DNA of 64,000 nt from Ficedula albicollis (GCF_000247815.1 NC_021677.1:10214803-10278802), one strand, 5' to 3'. Counted from the first letter of the stretch, positions 40,046 through 54,500 are shown. Made by a program: numbers and translations. Notes: generated by a model from the letters alone, not told the origin.

Positions 40046-43000
40046 AAGCATTCCTGAAGTTTCACTGATTTAAAAAAACTATTATAGAGACAGTAACGCT
40101 ACTTTTCAATGCATTCTGTCCTTAAATCCTCTCTATGGATGAGAAGAATTCTGCAATGCTGACTTTAAACACACAACTGAGATGTCCTGAAATATTTCTA
40201 CTTACAAAGCCTTTGCAATCAGTCTCAGTCTGTTCATACTTATTCCTTTACTACAGTATCATTCAGCAACCCTGGATCTTCCACCCTCCTCTTATATTCT
40301 TCATGTAATATAAACTGACAAAATAAGTTTGAGCATTCCCATAACTCAACTCAGTGAGCAATCCTAGACTTATTTGAAACAAACCTCCTCAGAAGAGTTC
40401 TGACATTACAAGAAACTGCACGACCAAATTTGCAAGCTGGGAGACACTTTCAAGCCCAGATCAATTAGCCATGAAGGCAGAGCAAAATAATTGTGTTTCT
40501 AATCAGTGGGGGTCCCAGAGCAGCATTCTGGCAAGAGCAACTGGAAAAAAACACCTACACACCTTATTTTCATGTGGATATCTTGGGAAAAAAAGCTTAC
40601 TTAGCAGCAGTGAGGACAGCTGAGGCCTTTCAAGTTCATTAACAGCATTTTTTAAACAATGTAGGATAACTTGGAGCAGGTGAGGTGCGTGACAAAGCAT
40701 TTTCAAGACTAAGATCAGATGTTTTTAAAGACGGTTTAGAAGATGTGATGAATTCTGCAGCAAAGAGGTGGATTCTGTGATCCAATGAGTCACTTCCAGT
40801 CTCACATTCCCATTCTGCAGGTAGAGATTGGGAAAGTATTGGGAAAGTATAGGGAAAATAACAGTAGCAAGTTATAGCAAGACCACAGCTGTTCAGTGCC
40901 TTGGTTAAAATCAAACTTAAGTACAAAATAAAAGAAGCCTGCTTTTTGGGTTGAAAAAGACAGAGAAAAAGGGAAAGCTGCATGGTTAAAATCACACCAT
41001 ATAAAATGGGATACAGAATCACCAAGTCTGCTGGTGGCTATGTTAAGTAAAACTCATTACTGCATAAAAAAATAAAATTGTCTTTACCTGCTCTCATCAA
41101 ACCTGCTGTGGAGAAGTTAACAGTATAAAGTGATTCTTCTGTCATGCTTGCTTACTTCCTGCTTTAACTGCTTTTGCTTTTTCCTAGGCAAATACATCAA
41201 TTGGTAGAATACTTTTAAGAAAGGAAAAAGCCAGTATCAATGAAAGCACATTGGTGTTGCAGAGAAAACCTCTATTTAAACAACAGATCCCTCCACATCT
41301 ATTGAAGTGAAGCAACAGAAGGACTACAGAGACTTTGCCACCAGAACATTATTTTATCTCAGTGAAAGGGAAAAGGGAAATAGAAGAGTATTTACAAGTG
41401 AACATACTGTTCTTAGAACCCTGAAGAAACACTTCCCAAGGTCTATCCAACAAATACTCCCTGTGAGGGACAGAAATCTCTGCATACCAGCGAGGGAGAT
41501 TGCACAATGGGATTTCAGTCTCACCTGCCCCCATTAGTCCTGTCTGGTGCAGCCAGTAGGATAAAATGCAAAAAGGAGGAATGTAAATTTCTTCAGTCTC
41601 AGTGCTCAGACAACAAGGAAAAGGTTCTTATCAGCCAGTATCTAAAATAACCCAAGGTCAGGTTTCTGGGAACCCAGCTGCAGAGGGCACGCACTTGAGC
41701 GCACAACCCTCTGCCACTCTCATATCTCCTGGTTTTCTCCAGGCTCCTGATTTACATCTCCCACCTGCTGGGTAATCATACACTACCCAGCAGCAAGATT
41801 TGTCTCATGGACTGCTGTTTTCAGCATTGGGATTGTTGAAGTTCCAAAACTCAGGTGGCTGTTCCTGTTGCCTGGGACAGGATTGTGCAGTCTCGCTTGG
41901 CAGGTGTTTTGAAAGGATTTTTCATCTCATCCTTTCAGCAGTTGGGTGAAAAATTTCTCAAGCATCTGGGATGACATGTATTTGGGGTTTTACACTTAGC
42001 CAAAAAGATATTTATCCAACAGATGGAAACATGACAAACTAGTCTCTAAAGTAAGCATGTCTTCTGAAAATCTCATGCCTGAGTCAATATCTGTAGCTGG
42101 CAGGAGAGTGTTAGAATTTCAGAAGTGAGATTGCACACAACTGAGAAAATGTCAGAATCAATCTTCCCTTTTCCTTAAATAAAAAAATCTGTTGATAACC
42201 TAGGAAACATATGAGTAATCTGAGTAATTGAGAAAAATCTAATACATTAGAGAAGTTATTTACACACAGGATGAGTCAAAATTACATTTTTTATCTACTC
42301 TAATAAACGAATTTGAAAAATCTTCAGTAGGGCCTGATCTACAATTAAAATATTTTTCCATTCTAGAAAGGTTGGCTAAAAGCATGACAAAAATAATCAC
42401 AGCTCTGCTTAGTTTTATGCAGCAATTCACTCCTTAAAGACACCAAGTATTTGAGGAAAGGAAATTGCTTTTGAGTTTATTTTATTGAGCTGTAGAGGCA
42501 AAAGAATTATCTGTTTAAGTTGCTTTTATATAAGTGGGAATTGTCAATAGCTGCACTGAAAACTTCAGTAGGAAACAAACGGAGCCCTGGGCCTAATCTA
42601 AACAACACATTTAACACTGGTCATCTTTGATATTGACTTCCAGATCAGAACTGTGCAGACAGAGTATTTACCTAACTAGTAAGAGGTGGTGCAGCTGTGT
42701 TTGTATTAGCAGACACAAATATTACCTTGATTTCCTTCACTTCCATCACATATTGTGCCATCAGAGTTACAGAGAACTGAGAACATTTGGGCATGTAGAC
42801 ATAATAAACGCTTTCCTAGTAAAGAACTAGTGACCCTAGCATTTTGATTGCACAACTTATCACGAGCCACAGAAAAAAGAAGATGTGACATTTAGTCCTG
42901 AAGAACCCTTTGTCAATAATTATTCATAGAGGCAAAGTTCAGGAAAAATTGCTTTTTACTTCCTCATTGATAACATTTATGAATATTATCAATAACATCT

Positions 43001-45761
43001 TAAGAAAATCTTTAAAGCTTTTGTTCTGCTTCAAGACTTCACAGATTATCTTTACATATAATGTTAAGCAAATCAGAAAGAATAATCTGCATTAATTACC
43101 AGAAATTACTTGTATTTACTTTTTGCACTTGTTTTTTTGTTGCTTTGAGTGAGTTATAAATTTATTCAAATATATAATGCTACCTTCTAGAATAGAAATT
43201 TATGAAAATGTTCTTGTCGAGACTTCATAAGCATGACCATGCTCTTGGAAATCAGTTATTTCTGTAACACCTAATTTTTTGTAAAATAACTTTTACTCTT
43301 GTGCAAGACCTTCAACTTGACAGATGTCAAATATCAACTCAAAGGAAAAAAAAAACCTAAATAAATAATCAGATCACAACCCTATGAAACTCAAGAAGTT
43401 ACATTCAAGCACTTCCATTTTTTTCCCAGGAAACTCTCTTTGAGTTCTACAGGTCTTCTTGATGAATAATTTTTGTAAAGTTAAGTATTTTGGGGGTCAG
43501 ACCTCAGTACATAATTTTATACTTTCTTCCTTGCTGCTTTCTCAAAAAAGAGGTGCTTTTAGCCTGCACAGTACACTTACTCATTGCTCATAAATTGGCA
43601 CATCACAGAGAATTGCTATTCTTCTTCTCCATTTGCATCCAAAATTTGAAAGTTACCTCTGATTCCCCATCAGACTCACTGAGGAGTTCTCACAGGTGTC
43701 ACGTACTTCAGCAGAACTAATTCACCATCTTTACAGGGCTGCTGATAGATGTTTCAGCCTTAAAAGCGTATTGACAGCCACCATTTTTCAAAAGACTTCA
43801 GAAGAAACATACTTTTAAGCTTCATTTCAATCAATAGTAATGACCAAAGATTACACTGGCAAAAATGCTATGGAGTTATTTGTTCTCCTAGGTCTCAAAT
43901 CAGCTGGCATTTAAATTCCTGACCCTCTCTGTTGCAGGTATATTCTGAAAGGTTGGAGGAGAGAAACAGAGTTTTGGTATTTTTAGTGACTTTTTTTTTT
44001 AACCATAGTTGCTCAGCTTCTGAATACATATGAGCAGGCAGAAAGATCCAGAAAATCAGACTGAGAGTTGAAGAGAATGCAAAAATCTGTAGGGAATTAA
44101 TTAATTCTTACATATGCCATTGCCTTTTTTAAAAAGAAAATGTCCTGAGGGACCGAGTAGCATTTACTATTCAAGCAATGGTTAGAATTACTCAGGCCCT
44201 TAATATGGTTAAAAAGTAGATGTTTACAATAAGATCAAACCTCAAATGCTACGGGATCAGAGAGTTTTTGAATATGGTACTCTACACTATATTCTTTTTT
44301 CCCAAATAAGATGCTGAGGTGCTCACAGACACACAGCAGAATCTAAAAATATCTCCAGCTCAAAGAAATTAAATGCTGCTCATCAAATGGTGTTAAAATA
44401 AGCAGTATGAGGAAAGGACTTCCTAGCTCCAGGGCTTCTGCTGAGTTCTGAGAAACATATTGGTTCTCCTAGCCAACTTTCTCAATGTTATGGCTCCTAA
44501 CCTCATGCTAACTCTGCTGCCAGCCTTTTATAATCTGCAATCACAGTTTGTCAAAACCTGCTTTACACTGTACTCTGGCAAAACTCCCACTGACCACCAC
44601 ACATGCTGATGTAGTGCTGAAGGAAGTATGACATGTGGAACAACAATGTAAAGTGCTTCAGAAAGGGGGAGAGAGAGTTTGAGTTAAAAGAATGCTTATT
44701 TTACATGTATTTTTTTAAAAGACAGCTTTTAGGTTATGGATTGACTTCCTTTACAAAAGGCAAACAATATTCATGTGTAAAGCTACATAAATGCTGCAGC
44801 TGTCATGCTAAGGCATATAAAAGCTTTGGGACAAATTTCTACATGGCTTATTACCTCTGCTCACCTGACCACTTATCTATTTTAAGGAAAGTCTGTGTAA
44901 AAAGTGCCATGGCCTCTCTCTGGCTTTGTGTTCTCACCTTGGTGGTACATACTGGTGTTACTGGTTTCCACTGAGAGCCATACCAAACACAAGTGCAATC
45001 CAGCATTGTACAGGCAGTTGTTTAAACAGAGTTTGAATACTAAGATGTAGGGTTGGATTCCATCCTGCTTTGTAGTCCATTTTTAAACTACCTTATGAAA
45101 ATGAATGCATTCATTGCTCAAAGCAAGTCCTGCTTCATCTGAATGAGGCAGCAGAATCAGCCTCCTCATCTCATCTTCCCTCACGGGCTTCCGTGCTACA
45201 ACTCCTGTAAACAATCACAGTCTCAGAAGACAAGCCTTGGCAAGAAACCCATAATTCTACTACTTTCACAAAAGTTTGAATTATATAACCTTCTTCAGTT
45301 CCACCATTATTACAGGGGCATCATATTTCTCTGTATTCACTGCTGCATTATTTTACAGTACTGACTCAGAACAATAAAGGTAGCAATAGTATTGTCTGCA
45401 ACTAATGCTATGGAATTAAGTGGTGTACTGGATTTCATGCAAGGCCTTCAATTTATCAGTTTTCATTTTATGAAGAATAAAAATATTTGAATCAGGGAAA
45501 GCTCTCTCAGCTGCAGCTTTAGAAAAAGGTAAATAGTGAAGGCTTTGAAATAGTAAAATCACATATATGGAAGACACTTTTCTTTCTGTCCATGTACACT
45601 CTATGTTAGTTATGAAACAGAATGTCATCACTTACCAGGTGAGTCCTTTGTTATTAAGCAGACAAGTAGCTTTCCTTGTGAACACCTTTATATTCTACCA
45701 TGTTTCCCTCTCTCACCCTAGCACAGAGAATAAATACTGGAATATTTTCTTTTAAGCATCA
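40046..45761. other. AT-rich non-coding stretch, no gene seen
   Basis: No recognised transposon or exon. A 128-codon minus-strand frame at 40,639-41,025 has a hydrophobic start but no domain resemblance and no clear splice sites. Confidence 0.45.
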
Positions 45762-46274
45762 ATGAATACAGAGACAATTTATTTTCAAAGAGCAGAAGGT
45801 ACTAATTCCCTACAGCGTGGCAGAATATGTTTACTTTTCAAACCATCCAACCAATGGAGGCATCTTTATGAGTTTGTAAGTTCACATCAGGAATATGCTT
45901 TTGAAGGGAATCTCCTGTTTACTCCCTCTCACCTTACTTTGTTTTCCCTAGGTCAGAGAGTACAGATACCCTCAAAAGACACAAAGCTGAAAGATGAACT
46001 CTGCAGAGCATCTCCTGCAGTGCCCCAGCTATTCCTGGGCTTTCAGTTCACAGGAGCAAACTGGAGCAAGTTCAAAGCACATTCCCTCCTTTCCACCCAC
46101 TCACATGCAGTGTGGACATCAGGTTCCTGGCACCAAAGGCAAACTGGCTCCAACTGCACAGCACCACTTGCAAATGTAGACATGGACAATATTAGCTCAA
46201 GGTGCTGGGCAGGCTGGAGCCAAATTTTGCACGGCAGGATGTATTTCCTTTTTGCATCTCAGCTTTCCTCTTAA
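45762..46274 (+). CDS. 170-codon ORF, possible terminal-exon remnant, unidentified
   Basis: This is the longest frame in the AT-rich interior that is not repeat translation. A good acceptor (CTTACTTTGTTTTCCCTAG at about 45,952) lies inside it, and AATAAA at 46,273-46,278 follows the stop at once. A 3'-terminal exon from 45,953 to about 46,295, coding or lncRNA, is therefore conceivable. Codon use and sequence (for example QRVQIPSKDTK, HQRQTGSNCT) show no family I know. One or so frames of this length is within chance expectation. Confidence 0.18.
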   Translation: MNTETIYFQRAEGTNSLQRGRICLLFKPSNQWRHLYEFVSSHQEYAFEGNLLFTPSHLTLFSLGQRVQIPSKDTKLKDELCRASPAVPQLFLGFQFTGANWSKFKAHSLLSTHSHAVWTSGSWHQRQTGSNCTAPLANVDMDNISSRCWAGWSQILHGRMYFLFASQLSS

Positions 46275-46837
46275 TAAAACTTCCTTTGATTAAATCATTT
46301 TAAAAATAGATCGTTTTGTTTGCCTGGGAGGAATGGAGCAAGTTAGATTCACCTATGCCAGGAAGTCCAGGATGGAAAGCTGAAGTTGTGGCAACCACAG
46401 CACATAATCTGCATACACAAAGGTGAATGTACTGAATGTGTGGGCTACGTAGTTCCTTTTATCGTGTTTAGAGTCTGCTATCATGCTTATCCTGCAAATC
46501 CAACACATTTTCCCTGAAGGTTGAAAGCCTGTGTGTTTATTTCAGCCTATTTTGTGGCAAGCAACTTCATCTCTCCACTGGAGCACTTAAAAAAAAAAAA
46601 AGCAAATTTGGAAATCACAGCTAAATTAGAGAGAGAACTAGGAATCTAATGGATTAATAAAATGCATTTATTTAGTCTGCATATGAAGTCACAACTGTGA
46701 TAGGTTTTGCAGTTTTTGAAGCACTATTGTAGAAAGGCTGAAGAGGGTGGATGAACCAACTCTATTAGAAGACTGAAGTGTTTTTTGAAAATAACCCTGA
46801 TTTTTCTATCCAAAAAATGAAAAATAAACGTACTGAG

Positions 46838-46910
46838 TAGAATAGAATAGTTCAGTTGGAAGGGAACTACAACAATTGTCTATTCCAATTGTCTGACCAC
46901 AGACAATACT
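46838..46910 (-). mobile_element. CR1 LINE 3'-end relic
   Basis: AGAATAGAATAG followed by TTCAGTTGGAAGGGAACTAC, AACAATTGTCTATTCC and AATTGTCTGACCAC is the reverse complement of a CR1 3' terminus with its short tail repeat. The element is therefore on the minus strand. Confidence 0.75.
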
Positions 46911-47273
46911 ACAGCTCTTATAATCAAGAGATTCAGTGATGTATGTTAGGAAAATCATCCTATCAGAAATACGCATCTCCAGCATTTGTTTTTAATGAAA
47001 ACAATCTAATTTCACAAAAAATGTAGGATTTCTTTAAAGACATAAAAAGATAAAAATATTAACATTGCAGGTACTACTCCTAATTACTTAATAATTTATC
47101 ATTTTCATGCTTCCGTCTGTAATATCTTAAAGAATTAGATACTTTGCAACAAAAATCTCATAAGAAAACAAAAAAGACTGGTTAGAATCTGTAAAAGAAA
47201 ATAAGTAGTGCATAAGACCATATTATATTAGGAATAACATTTATACTAGAGGCAGCTTGGTCAGATGGAGCAT
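46911..47273. other. AT-rich non-coding stretch between two CR1 relics
   Basis: No recognised gene, RNA or repeat. Confidence 0.4.
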
Positions 47274-47370
47274 TGAGGACATGGTTTAGTAATTTATTGG
47301 TGAACATTGTGGTGGTGCTGGATCTTTTGGATCTTATGGTCTTTTCCAATCATAATGATTGTGTGACTCT
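47274..47370 (+). mobile_element. CR1-type 3'-end relic
   Basis: GACATGGTTTAGTAATTTATTG, then GGTGGTGCTGGATC, TGGATCTTATGGTCTTTTCC and AATCATAATGATTGTGTGACTC follow the common avian CR1 3' end (consensus style GGTCTTTTCCAACCTAAATGATTCTATGATTC) in sense orientation. It is old and diverged. Confidence 0.65.
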
Positions 47371-47717
47371 AACTTGGGACTTAAACTAAAGGTTATAACT
47401 GAGCAAATGATACCAAACATAATTTCATTTTGTGGGTACTGGACAGCTCAGCAGATTCCTGATGGGAATGGATGTGCAAGCTTCTCTTTAACCTAAAAGC
47501 TATTTGGTGGCTTTCAGAGAATATTCCTATGCAGTTTGGTTGGTTTGCAGTTTGTACATCACTGCAACCAGCGCTGCCTGTCACCTACTTTTGCAGTTAA
47601 AAGAGAGGCTAATTGCTGAATCAAAGAGTGAAATACCATTTCCTCTTTAGAAGTGCTCTCTTCAAACTAGCAGAAAGGAAGGGAGAAACTTATTCTATTT
47701 CCACGTGTTCTGTGTCG

Positions 47718-47835
47718 TCTGCTACACAGTCTGCTGTTTTTGTGCAGCTGATGTAAACTGAGCATGGGATGCTTCCCTGTGTCCTCTGCTACACAGTCTG
47801 CTTTTTTTGTGCAGCTGATGTAAACTGAGCATGGG
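47718..47835. repeat. two-copy tandem duplication, 67-bp unit
   Basis: TCTGCTACACAGTCTGCT at 47,718 and 47,785. Both continue TTTGTGCAGCTGATGTAAAC to TGAGCATGGG. Confidence 0.92.
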
Positions 47836-49978
47836 CTGCCACATGAGCCAGCCTGAGTGACCAGTGCCATCAGTATGCCCAATGCCTGCCAGGCCCCAGC
47901 AGTGCTGCTTCACTCAGGAACAGGAACCAAGTCTCTCACAGCACAAATACCTGTGTCCATCCATACTTCAGCAGGGATTCAGCATCTGCCTTCCCAGCTC
48001 CCACATCCTTGGCACCGCTGAAACACAAAGTATGGGGCAGAGCTACAGCTTTCCTCTGTTCCCTCAGCTGTACTTGCCAGATTGCCTCAGCCCCCAAATG
48101 CAGCAAGTGAGGCTGAGGAGGTGAGAAAAGCAGTGGTGCCACGTGGGAACCATAAATAATAGCAGTGCTATGACAGCAAAGCAGAAAAGAGAGTTTAAAC
48201 CCTCCCTTCACCTGAAGCCCCAGTCCATGGGATCACCCACAGCATGCGATCATTCCTATTTTTAAAGGCAGTATTTTCTAACATGAGTCAGTTACCAATC
48301 TATTTCTGATCTGAACAGGAAGGACAGTGGAACATCCTTAATCATGGCTGAACCAAAATTAGAACAGAAAAATGGATCAGTTCAGCTCCTTTATTTATAC
48401 TAACCAATTTTAGGTGAACCTATATGAAAATACATACATAAACTCCCTTTGCAGACCCTCAGTGAAGAATCAGAAGCCGGTTTAAAGAGAAATTAAAAAT
48501 GCAGGATTGGGTATTGGAAGGGACCTGTTCCCTTCAAGCCTTTTACTTGGAAAGCTGTCATTCAGCCAGCCAAGCCACCAGATAAGGGGTGGTGACAGCA
48601 GCATGTCTAAGCAATGCCTGTAAGAGTCACCTCTTGGTCACTCTTTGCTCAGCACTTATTGGCCACAGCTAAAACACCCTTGACTGGAATTCTGTGCCCA
48701 GCCTTGGCACCCAGCAGAGGAGAGAGAAAGAGTACAACAAGGCCCTGAACCTTGTGAACTAGCTGACTTCCACATGCCCCTTCTGACCTTAATTCTACAC
48801 TCATGAGACTCCCACACCACACATATGTTAAAAGCATGTCATGAGCTGCTTAAAAACCAATATAAAATAGTTAAAAAAAAAATGGTCATGCCAATGTGCA
48901 ATGTGTGAGAGCAGAAGCCCTTTTCTCCATGGCAGAACAGTGATGCTCTAACAAAAATAACATTGAAGAAAATAAGAACAAATCTTTAGTAATAAGATAA
49001 TGGCATTACAGAGGACGTATTATTAGAAGATCACCAAAATATACTGGATGACAGTGTAAATGTAATCAAGCACCAAGATGGCAAATAAGAGCTCAATAAA
49101 TTATTAAATGCATAAGCTTTGTAAAAACTGCAGAAAGACTGCTGTCACTACAATCTGCTAAAGCCCTGCTGTTGGTTTTCACACTAAGTCCTCCATCTTA
49201 TAATTCCTTTGGAAAACTTGCAAACAGAGAATCACAGTAATCAAAATCTCACAGAAGAATAATTAATTAATTAAGGAAGTATCCTAATGTAAAAATTTTT
49301 GCAGTGATTAATACATAAATCCCTATTTCTTTTAGTCCAAAAGAAAGAAGTAATTTTCAGCACTAAGGCTGCCCTTAAAGATAGGTACATGCGAGGGAAA
49401 CACATCTAAAATGGGGGAGGGGAAAATGAGAGCCTTTTTCCAAGCTGTTTTGACTATTAACAACTCCGTTTCAAGATAAATTCCATATGGGTAAGCATAT
49501 TTACAGCAGCATGTTTACATTTGATGTTTACAGCTGCACTTAGGTAATTTAAGATGTATGTATAGATAAGCACAGGGTCAGCAGGGATCTAGCAAACTGC
49601 TTCATACAGAGATGGAGATTTCTCATTCAGTTGCCTAGCAATAAGATCTGACTCCTGGAAGCTAACAAATACTGATTAGAAAACAGAATAGAATTATTTA
49701 ATATATCACATGCATCATACAAAAAAGAACATAAGGCTATTGAAGAAAGAAAAACATTAGGCCAGAAAAAAATTAATTCTATTCAGTGAAATTTAACCAG
49801 GAAATATATGATATTAAGAAACTTCAAAATCCAAATTAAAGAAGGCCTCAGTCTGTTCACTCTGTCAGTACTTTTCATCATTCTTCTTTTAGCACTAAGT
49901 CCAATTTGGCTAATGCATCTGACTTTTGAATTGCTATGTGTAACTTTGTCCAGTCTCCTCAATAGTGTTTTGAACCAG

Positions 49979-49983
<5 letters not shown>
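47836..49983. other. non-coding stretch, no gene seen
   Basis: About 47,840-48,130 is somewhat richer in GC than its surroundings but shows no exon signals on either strand. GTATTGGAAGGGACCTG at 48,510 hints at a very degraded CR1 end. Confidence 0.4.

Positions 49984-50014
<31 letters not shown>
49984..50014 (+). repeat. (GA)n microsatellite
   Basis: About fifteen uninterrupted AG/GA dinucleotides. Confidence 0.95.
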
Positions 50015-50018
<4 letters not shown>

Positions 50019-51534
50019 AAAAATTGAATAGGATTAATATGATGGAGTTTCTCTTCTTGGAAAACACAGCATGGTACTAATGGTAAATTTGATGACATTT
50101 ACTACAATGGTGGAGAGGCAAAAGTCCACATTTGTGTTTTACTTTTTACAAAGAGCTTTAAATCTGCCCTGATGCTTTTTAGCACATTTATAAGGTCTCT
50201 TTCAGCTCTTTCAGTATTATAAATGTTTTTCTTTCAGTACTTAAGCAGTAGAACAGGAAGATCACAAACCAAGGACAGGCATCCTACCACAAGTCCAGCA
50301 CAGACCAGGTGTACCCACCAGATGTACCCACATCTTGGATCAGTACTGGCACTGGTCTTTCCCCCTTATAGTCTAAATTTAAATTGATTTGTTGGCAATA
50401 AAACTGGGGAAACAGAGGCCACTGGATAGTATTCCAGCATTATAAGCAGCATGGACTTGTAATGCACTATTCAGGCATCATTTAAACATGAAAAAAGAAC
50501 ATGATTCTTCTTTCTGCTATTTCCAATCTTTCCTTAAAATATTCTCCTTCAACAAGCCTTTAAAAATTACTTCCCAAATCTGTTCCTGCTGGAGCTGTCA
50601 CTTAACAGTATTCCATCTGCTTGGGACAGAAAGTCATAAATTTTCTCTCGTGTCCTGTTACATCAGCACAAATCTGGAGTAACTCCCCAGACTTCCTGTG
50701 TGACGCACTCGCTCAGGGTCTGCCTACACAAGGAAGTAAACATAAAGGAAAGCTCGCCTCGATCTGAGCCCACTACCCACCCTGGCTCACTCCTGGTGGA
50801 AATATTCTTACCAAACAGAAAAGTAAACCAGCTTTTCCTACTCTGAATATGGGTTCAACTACTTTGAACAAAGAGAATCCTAGTAAAATCCAGAGGTATA
50901 ATCACATTCCATAATGAAGTGCTTTACAAAAATAAAGTTTCAGGATCAGAAGCAGCATGTCTTCCACCTAGTCATAAATATCCTGCTTCTCAAACTTTCC
51001 CTAATTCAGTTTAGGTGAACTTTTAGATATTGGACACAGCTTTGCATTTTGGCATGAAAATACCCTTTTACTGTCTATAACATACATTTTTGCAGAATGG
51101 TCCACAACCTGGTACTTAACAAGTACTCACTTTTCCATGAAGACAACGACTTTATGTCTTAATCTTCCTTTCCCAGTTGCAAAGATTATCACACAGACGA
51201 ATTGACTGCATCTTAATTTGGTCTTGTACTGTGTCTCCTTTGTCCTTGTTACAGCACTGTGAAACACCCCTAAATGGAACATAAATTATATTTACTGCAT
51301 GAAAGTTTGTATTAAGGCAGGAATTTACATTAATATTTTTTTATAATATACACATTTTTTCTATGTTGGTCAGACACTATAATGATAGAAACTACACAAG
51401 TGTCTAGAAAAGCAAAAGCAGACAAAAATGAAGGACACACAAGTGAAGATTTTGATGTGTGAGTCATGGTAAGTTATTCAACCAGGGTTAATTTACTGAG
51501 ATAAAAATCAGTCGGTAGTTTCATTACGGTACTC

Positions 51535-51538
<4 letters not shown>
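50015..51538. other. AT-rich non-coding stretch
   Basis: It includes a small imperfect 15-bp duplication at 50,304-50,334 (CCAGGTGTACCCA and CCAGATGTACCCA). No gene was recognised. Confidence 0.45.
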
Positions 51539-51577
<39 letters not shown>

Positions 51578-51585
51578 AATAATAA
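51539..51585 (+). repeat. (GAT)n-(AAT)n compound microsatellite
   Basis: About twelve GAT triplets followed by three or four AAT triplets. Confidence 0.93.
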
Positions 51586-54500
51586 TGACAGATTTCTAAT
51601 AATATAATGATTTATGTGATCACCACCTACATGTCTAAAAAGCTAAGAAACGTAAGTATTTATTTGCACACATTCCTTAGAAGGCACTTGCTGTTTACAA
51701 AGATCTGTCAATAAAGAATAGATGGTCTGGGATGAAAAGCCTTGCTCCTAAGCTTTCCCACATGGATATACATCCCAGAATAATCTGGCACTACAATAAG
51801 TCCATATGGTCAACAGAAAAAAAATCATAATTTCATGGGGAAAAACTGTAGAGGAGTAGGGACACAGAGTTGTCTCTGATCTCTTGTTGATTTTCACAAG
51901 TTTTGTACACATGCTGTGTTATACTGATTTCTGAAAAGGAGTAAGCTGGACAGAAACCTCAAAGGTGGAAGTAATTCATTTTCTCATTTGGGGCTGTGTG
52001 ATCATCTTTGCCAAGATGATCTCTATTCTGAGATCCCAAGTATAGAATCCAGCTTCTATTTCCTATGTCATAAAAAATAATAGCTTGAGCTATTCATTTC
52101 GATTTTATGAACTGTAATTTGAACTCTGCTCTTCCCCCCATTTTTAAAATTTTGACCTCTTTCGACAAGTAACAAGAAAAGTAAAATACTAAGTTTGAAC
52201 TCTTAATTCATTATGAAAATAGTACACCATCCACCCCACCTCATATTTCCATGTCTTAAATAACATTCAGAGATCTGCTGTCAAGTACATAGCAAAGATC
52301 ACATCTAAATTTGAAGAAGAATTTAAAGGAACTGGTATTTATGAATGTATGAACCAAAATACTTCAGTTCCAAACCAAGATTCAGCAATCCTGGTCCAGT
52401 GTGGAGGATGAGAAAAGGAGATGCTCTGGTAAGTATTTATATATTCTGTATGAAGTGTGACTACTCTTTTCTATCTTTTTATCTAAATTATAACCAGCAA
52501 ATAGCCAATAAACTGTCTTATCAAATGAATTTCATAATAAAATGTAGATAATACATATATGTAGCACAAAACAGGTTTTATTCTGGCCTCATAGCAGAGG
52601 TTATCAAGCTAAATGTACCATAAATTCTCACAGTATTGCAAGCAAGACAGTAATGCCACTCCTTCTTCAATTAGACATCAGCTTGGTGTCTGCTGTTTTA
52701 GGTAGTCTTATTCTCCTTCCTTTTTTACCACCCAAACAACAAACTTTCACTGACTATTTCTAAAATTCCTTTCAAAAATTAGTAACAATAGGGCCTGCAT
52801 AAATCCTGCAACTCAGTACCAACAAAAAAAAGGCATTTTGGTGCAAGAGTATTTTGTATGGTTTTATCTACTAATTTGTCTACTCCTTTTCTAAATAACC
52901 ATACTTAAAAATTTAGGTAAAACATGTGTTGTACTCTCTTACTGCAAGCAGGAAATATTCATCCCACTCTGTGTTCCTTGTCCTGTGAGGCAAGATGCTG
53001 TCCTCTGAACTCTCCCTCTCAGACAACACACCCTAAAAGCAAGAATTGCTATTACAGAAGTCTGACCAAAACTTTCTAGATTACAGGTAATTCAAGCTGT
53101 TATCTGTATCAGGTTGTAACACCACACAGAGGAGCTGGCATCATTTGAGGCCAGATCACTGCCTGACATCAAAAGGGGCCAAGAATGTTTTCAGTCCTTC
53201 TTCTCCAGGCAGCCAGCTGCATTAGTAGTGATTTACTTTCCAAAGCTCAGTGGCAGCAGGTCCCAGAGGGGACAACAGAAGTGACAATTTTGCATCTTGT
53301 AGAAGATCAAATGGTTTAAAACATCTGTATCAACCCTTTTAAGATCAGCTCTAGCAAGCCCGAGAAATGAGACTTCTGACATCAGTTTTCTTTGTTTACT
53401 TTCCAGTAAAGTTTCAAGCTGCCCTCTTTTGAATCCTGAGGTTCACTGATTCTGAGGCCTTGCTGGCCCAGAGTACAAATGATGAAGTGTTTCATTGGGT
53501 TTTTTTCCTTTTTTTTTCCCCTTGCTAGTTGGCTAAACCCCAGAAAAACAATTAATGTTTCTCAGTAATATTTACAGACATTTTCACATCAATAAACATA
53601 AATACCATGGTGATGTTCTGCATTTTCTTAAAAAAGCCTGAAGATTTATTTTAGATTATTTCTGCCTAAACCATGTGAATCAATGGAATAGCAGTTGGAA
53701 TAAAGGAGTAATGACCGACTGATCAAATTTTTCCACACCAACTAGGATATGTTTTCTGTTGAAATATTCTTGGTCCTGATACAGACTTGAAACTTGTGAA
53801 ACCCTTCTGTTTTTCAAAGATTTGTGGAAAGAGACCACTATCAGAGTGGAGGAAGTCACTAATGGATTTAATTATCAGCAACACAAATATCAGCTCTCCA
53901 AATGCTGTGTCTTACCCAGAATTTCTGCAGATATGGGCAGTCACTGATGTGAATATTGATTACAATTTCTTTTAAAAGACTTTTTGTTCTTATTTCCTTT
54001 GAGAAGTGACAACAATCTCCAGCAATTAAGAAGTTAAATTTCCTGTTCCACTGGCACTGAAGTAGATAAGATTACACTCAAAGGTTTAGAGGGTCTAGGA
54101 AACTTTGATAAGAAGAGAGAAAGGACCTCTGAAGTATCCAAAACGTAGCTGCTAGAAGGTAAAACACCTGCCCAGGTGTGTTGGGGTTTTTCTTGTATTC
54201 TATCTTATGTTTCTGTAGCAGTTTATGATATAACTTGGGCAGGATGAAGCTTGTTACAGATAAAATCTGTCTTTCATAACTTGGCTTCCGTGGCTTTGCA
54301 ACTTTTGTGAACACAATAGAGAAAAAACTGTTAGAAGGGAGCACTCTGCACCCAGCGTTCACTCCAGTCAATGAACTTGGAGAGTAACTGTTCTTGGCAC
54401 CTTTCCCTGCTCTGCCTGCTCACGCTGTGCTGCTGGTTCACAGTGCAAAGCAACTGTCAGTCCCTTTCACGTGTACTCTTAAAGAAAATACCTCCCTTGT

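Noticed and set aside
40639..41025. 128-codon minus-strand frame with a hydrophobic start
   Set aside because: No domain, no splice sites and no conserved motif; within chance expectation for 64 kb.
48505..48560. Possible additional CR1 3' end (TTGGAAGGGACCTG)
   Set aside because: Only about 15 bases fit; too short to annotate separately.
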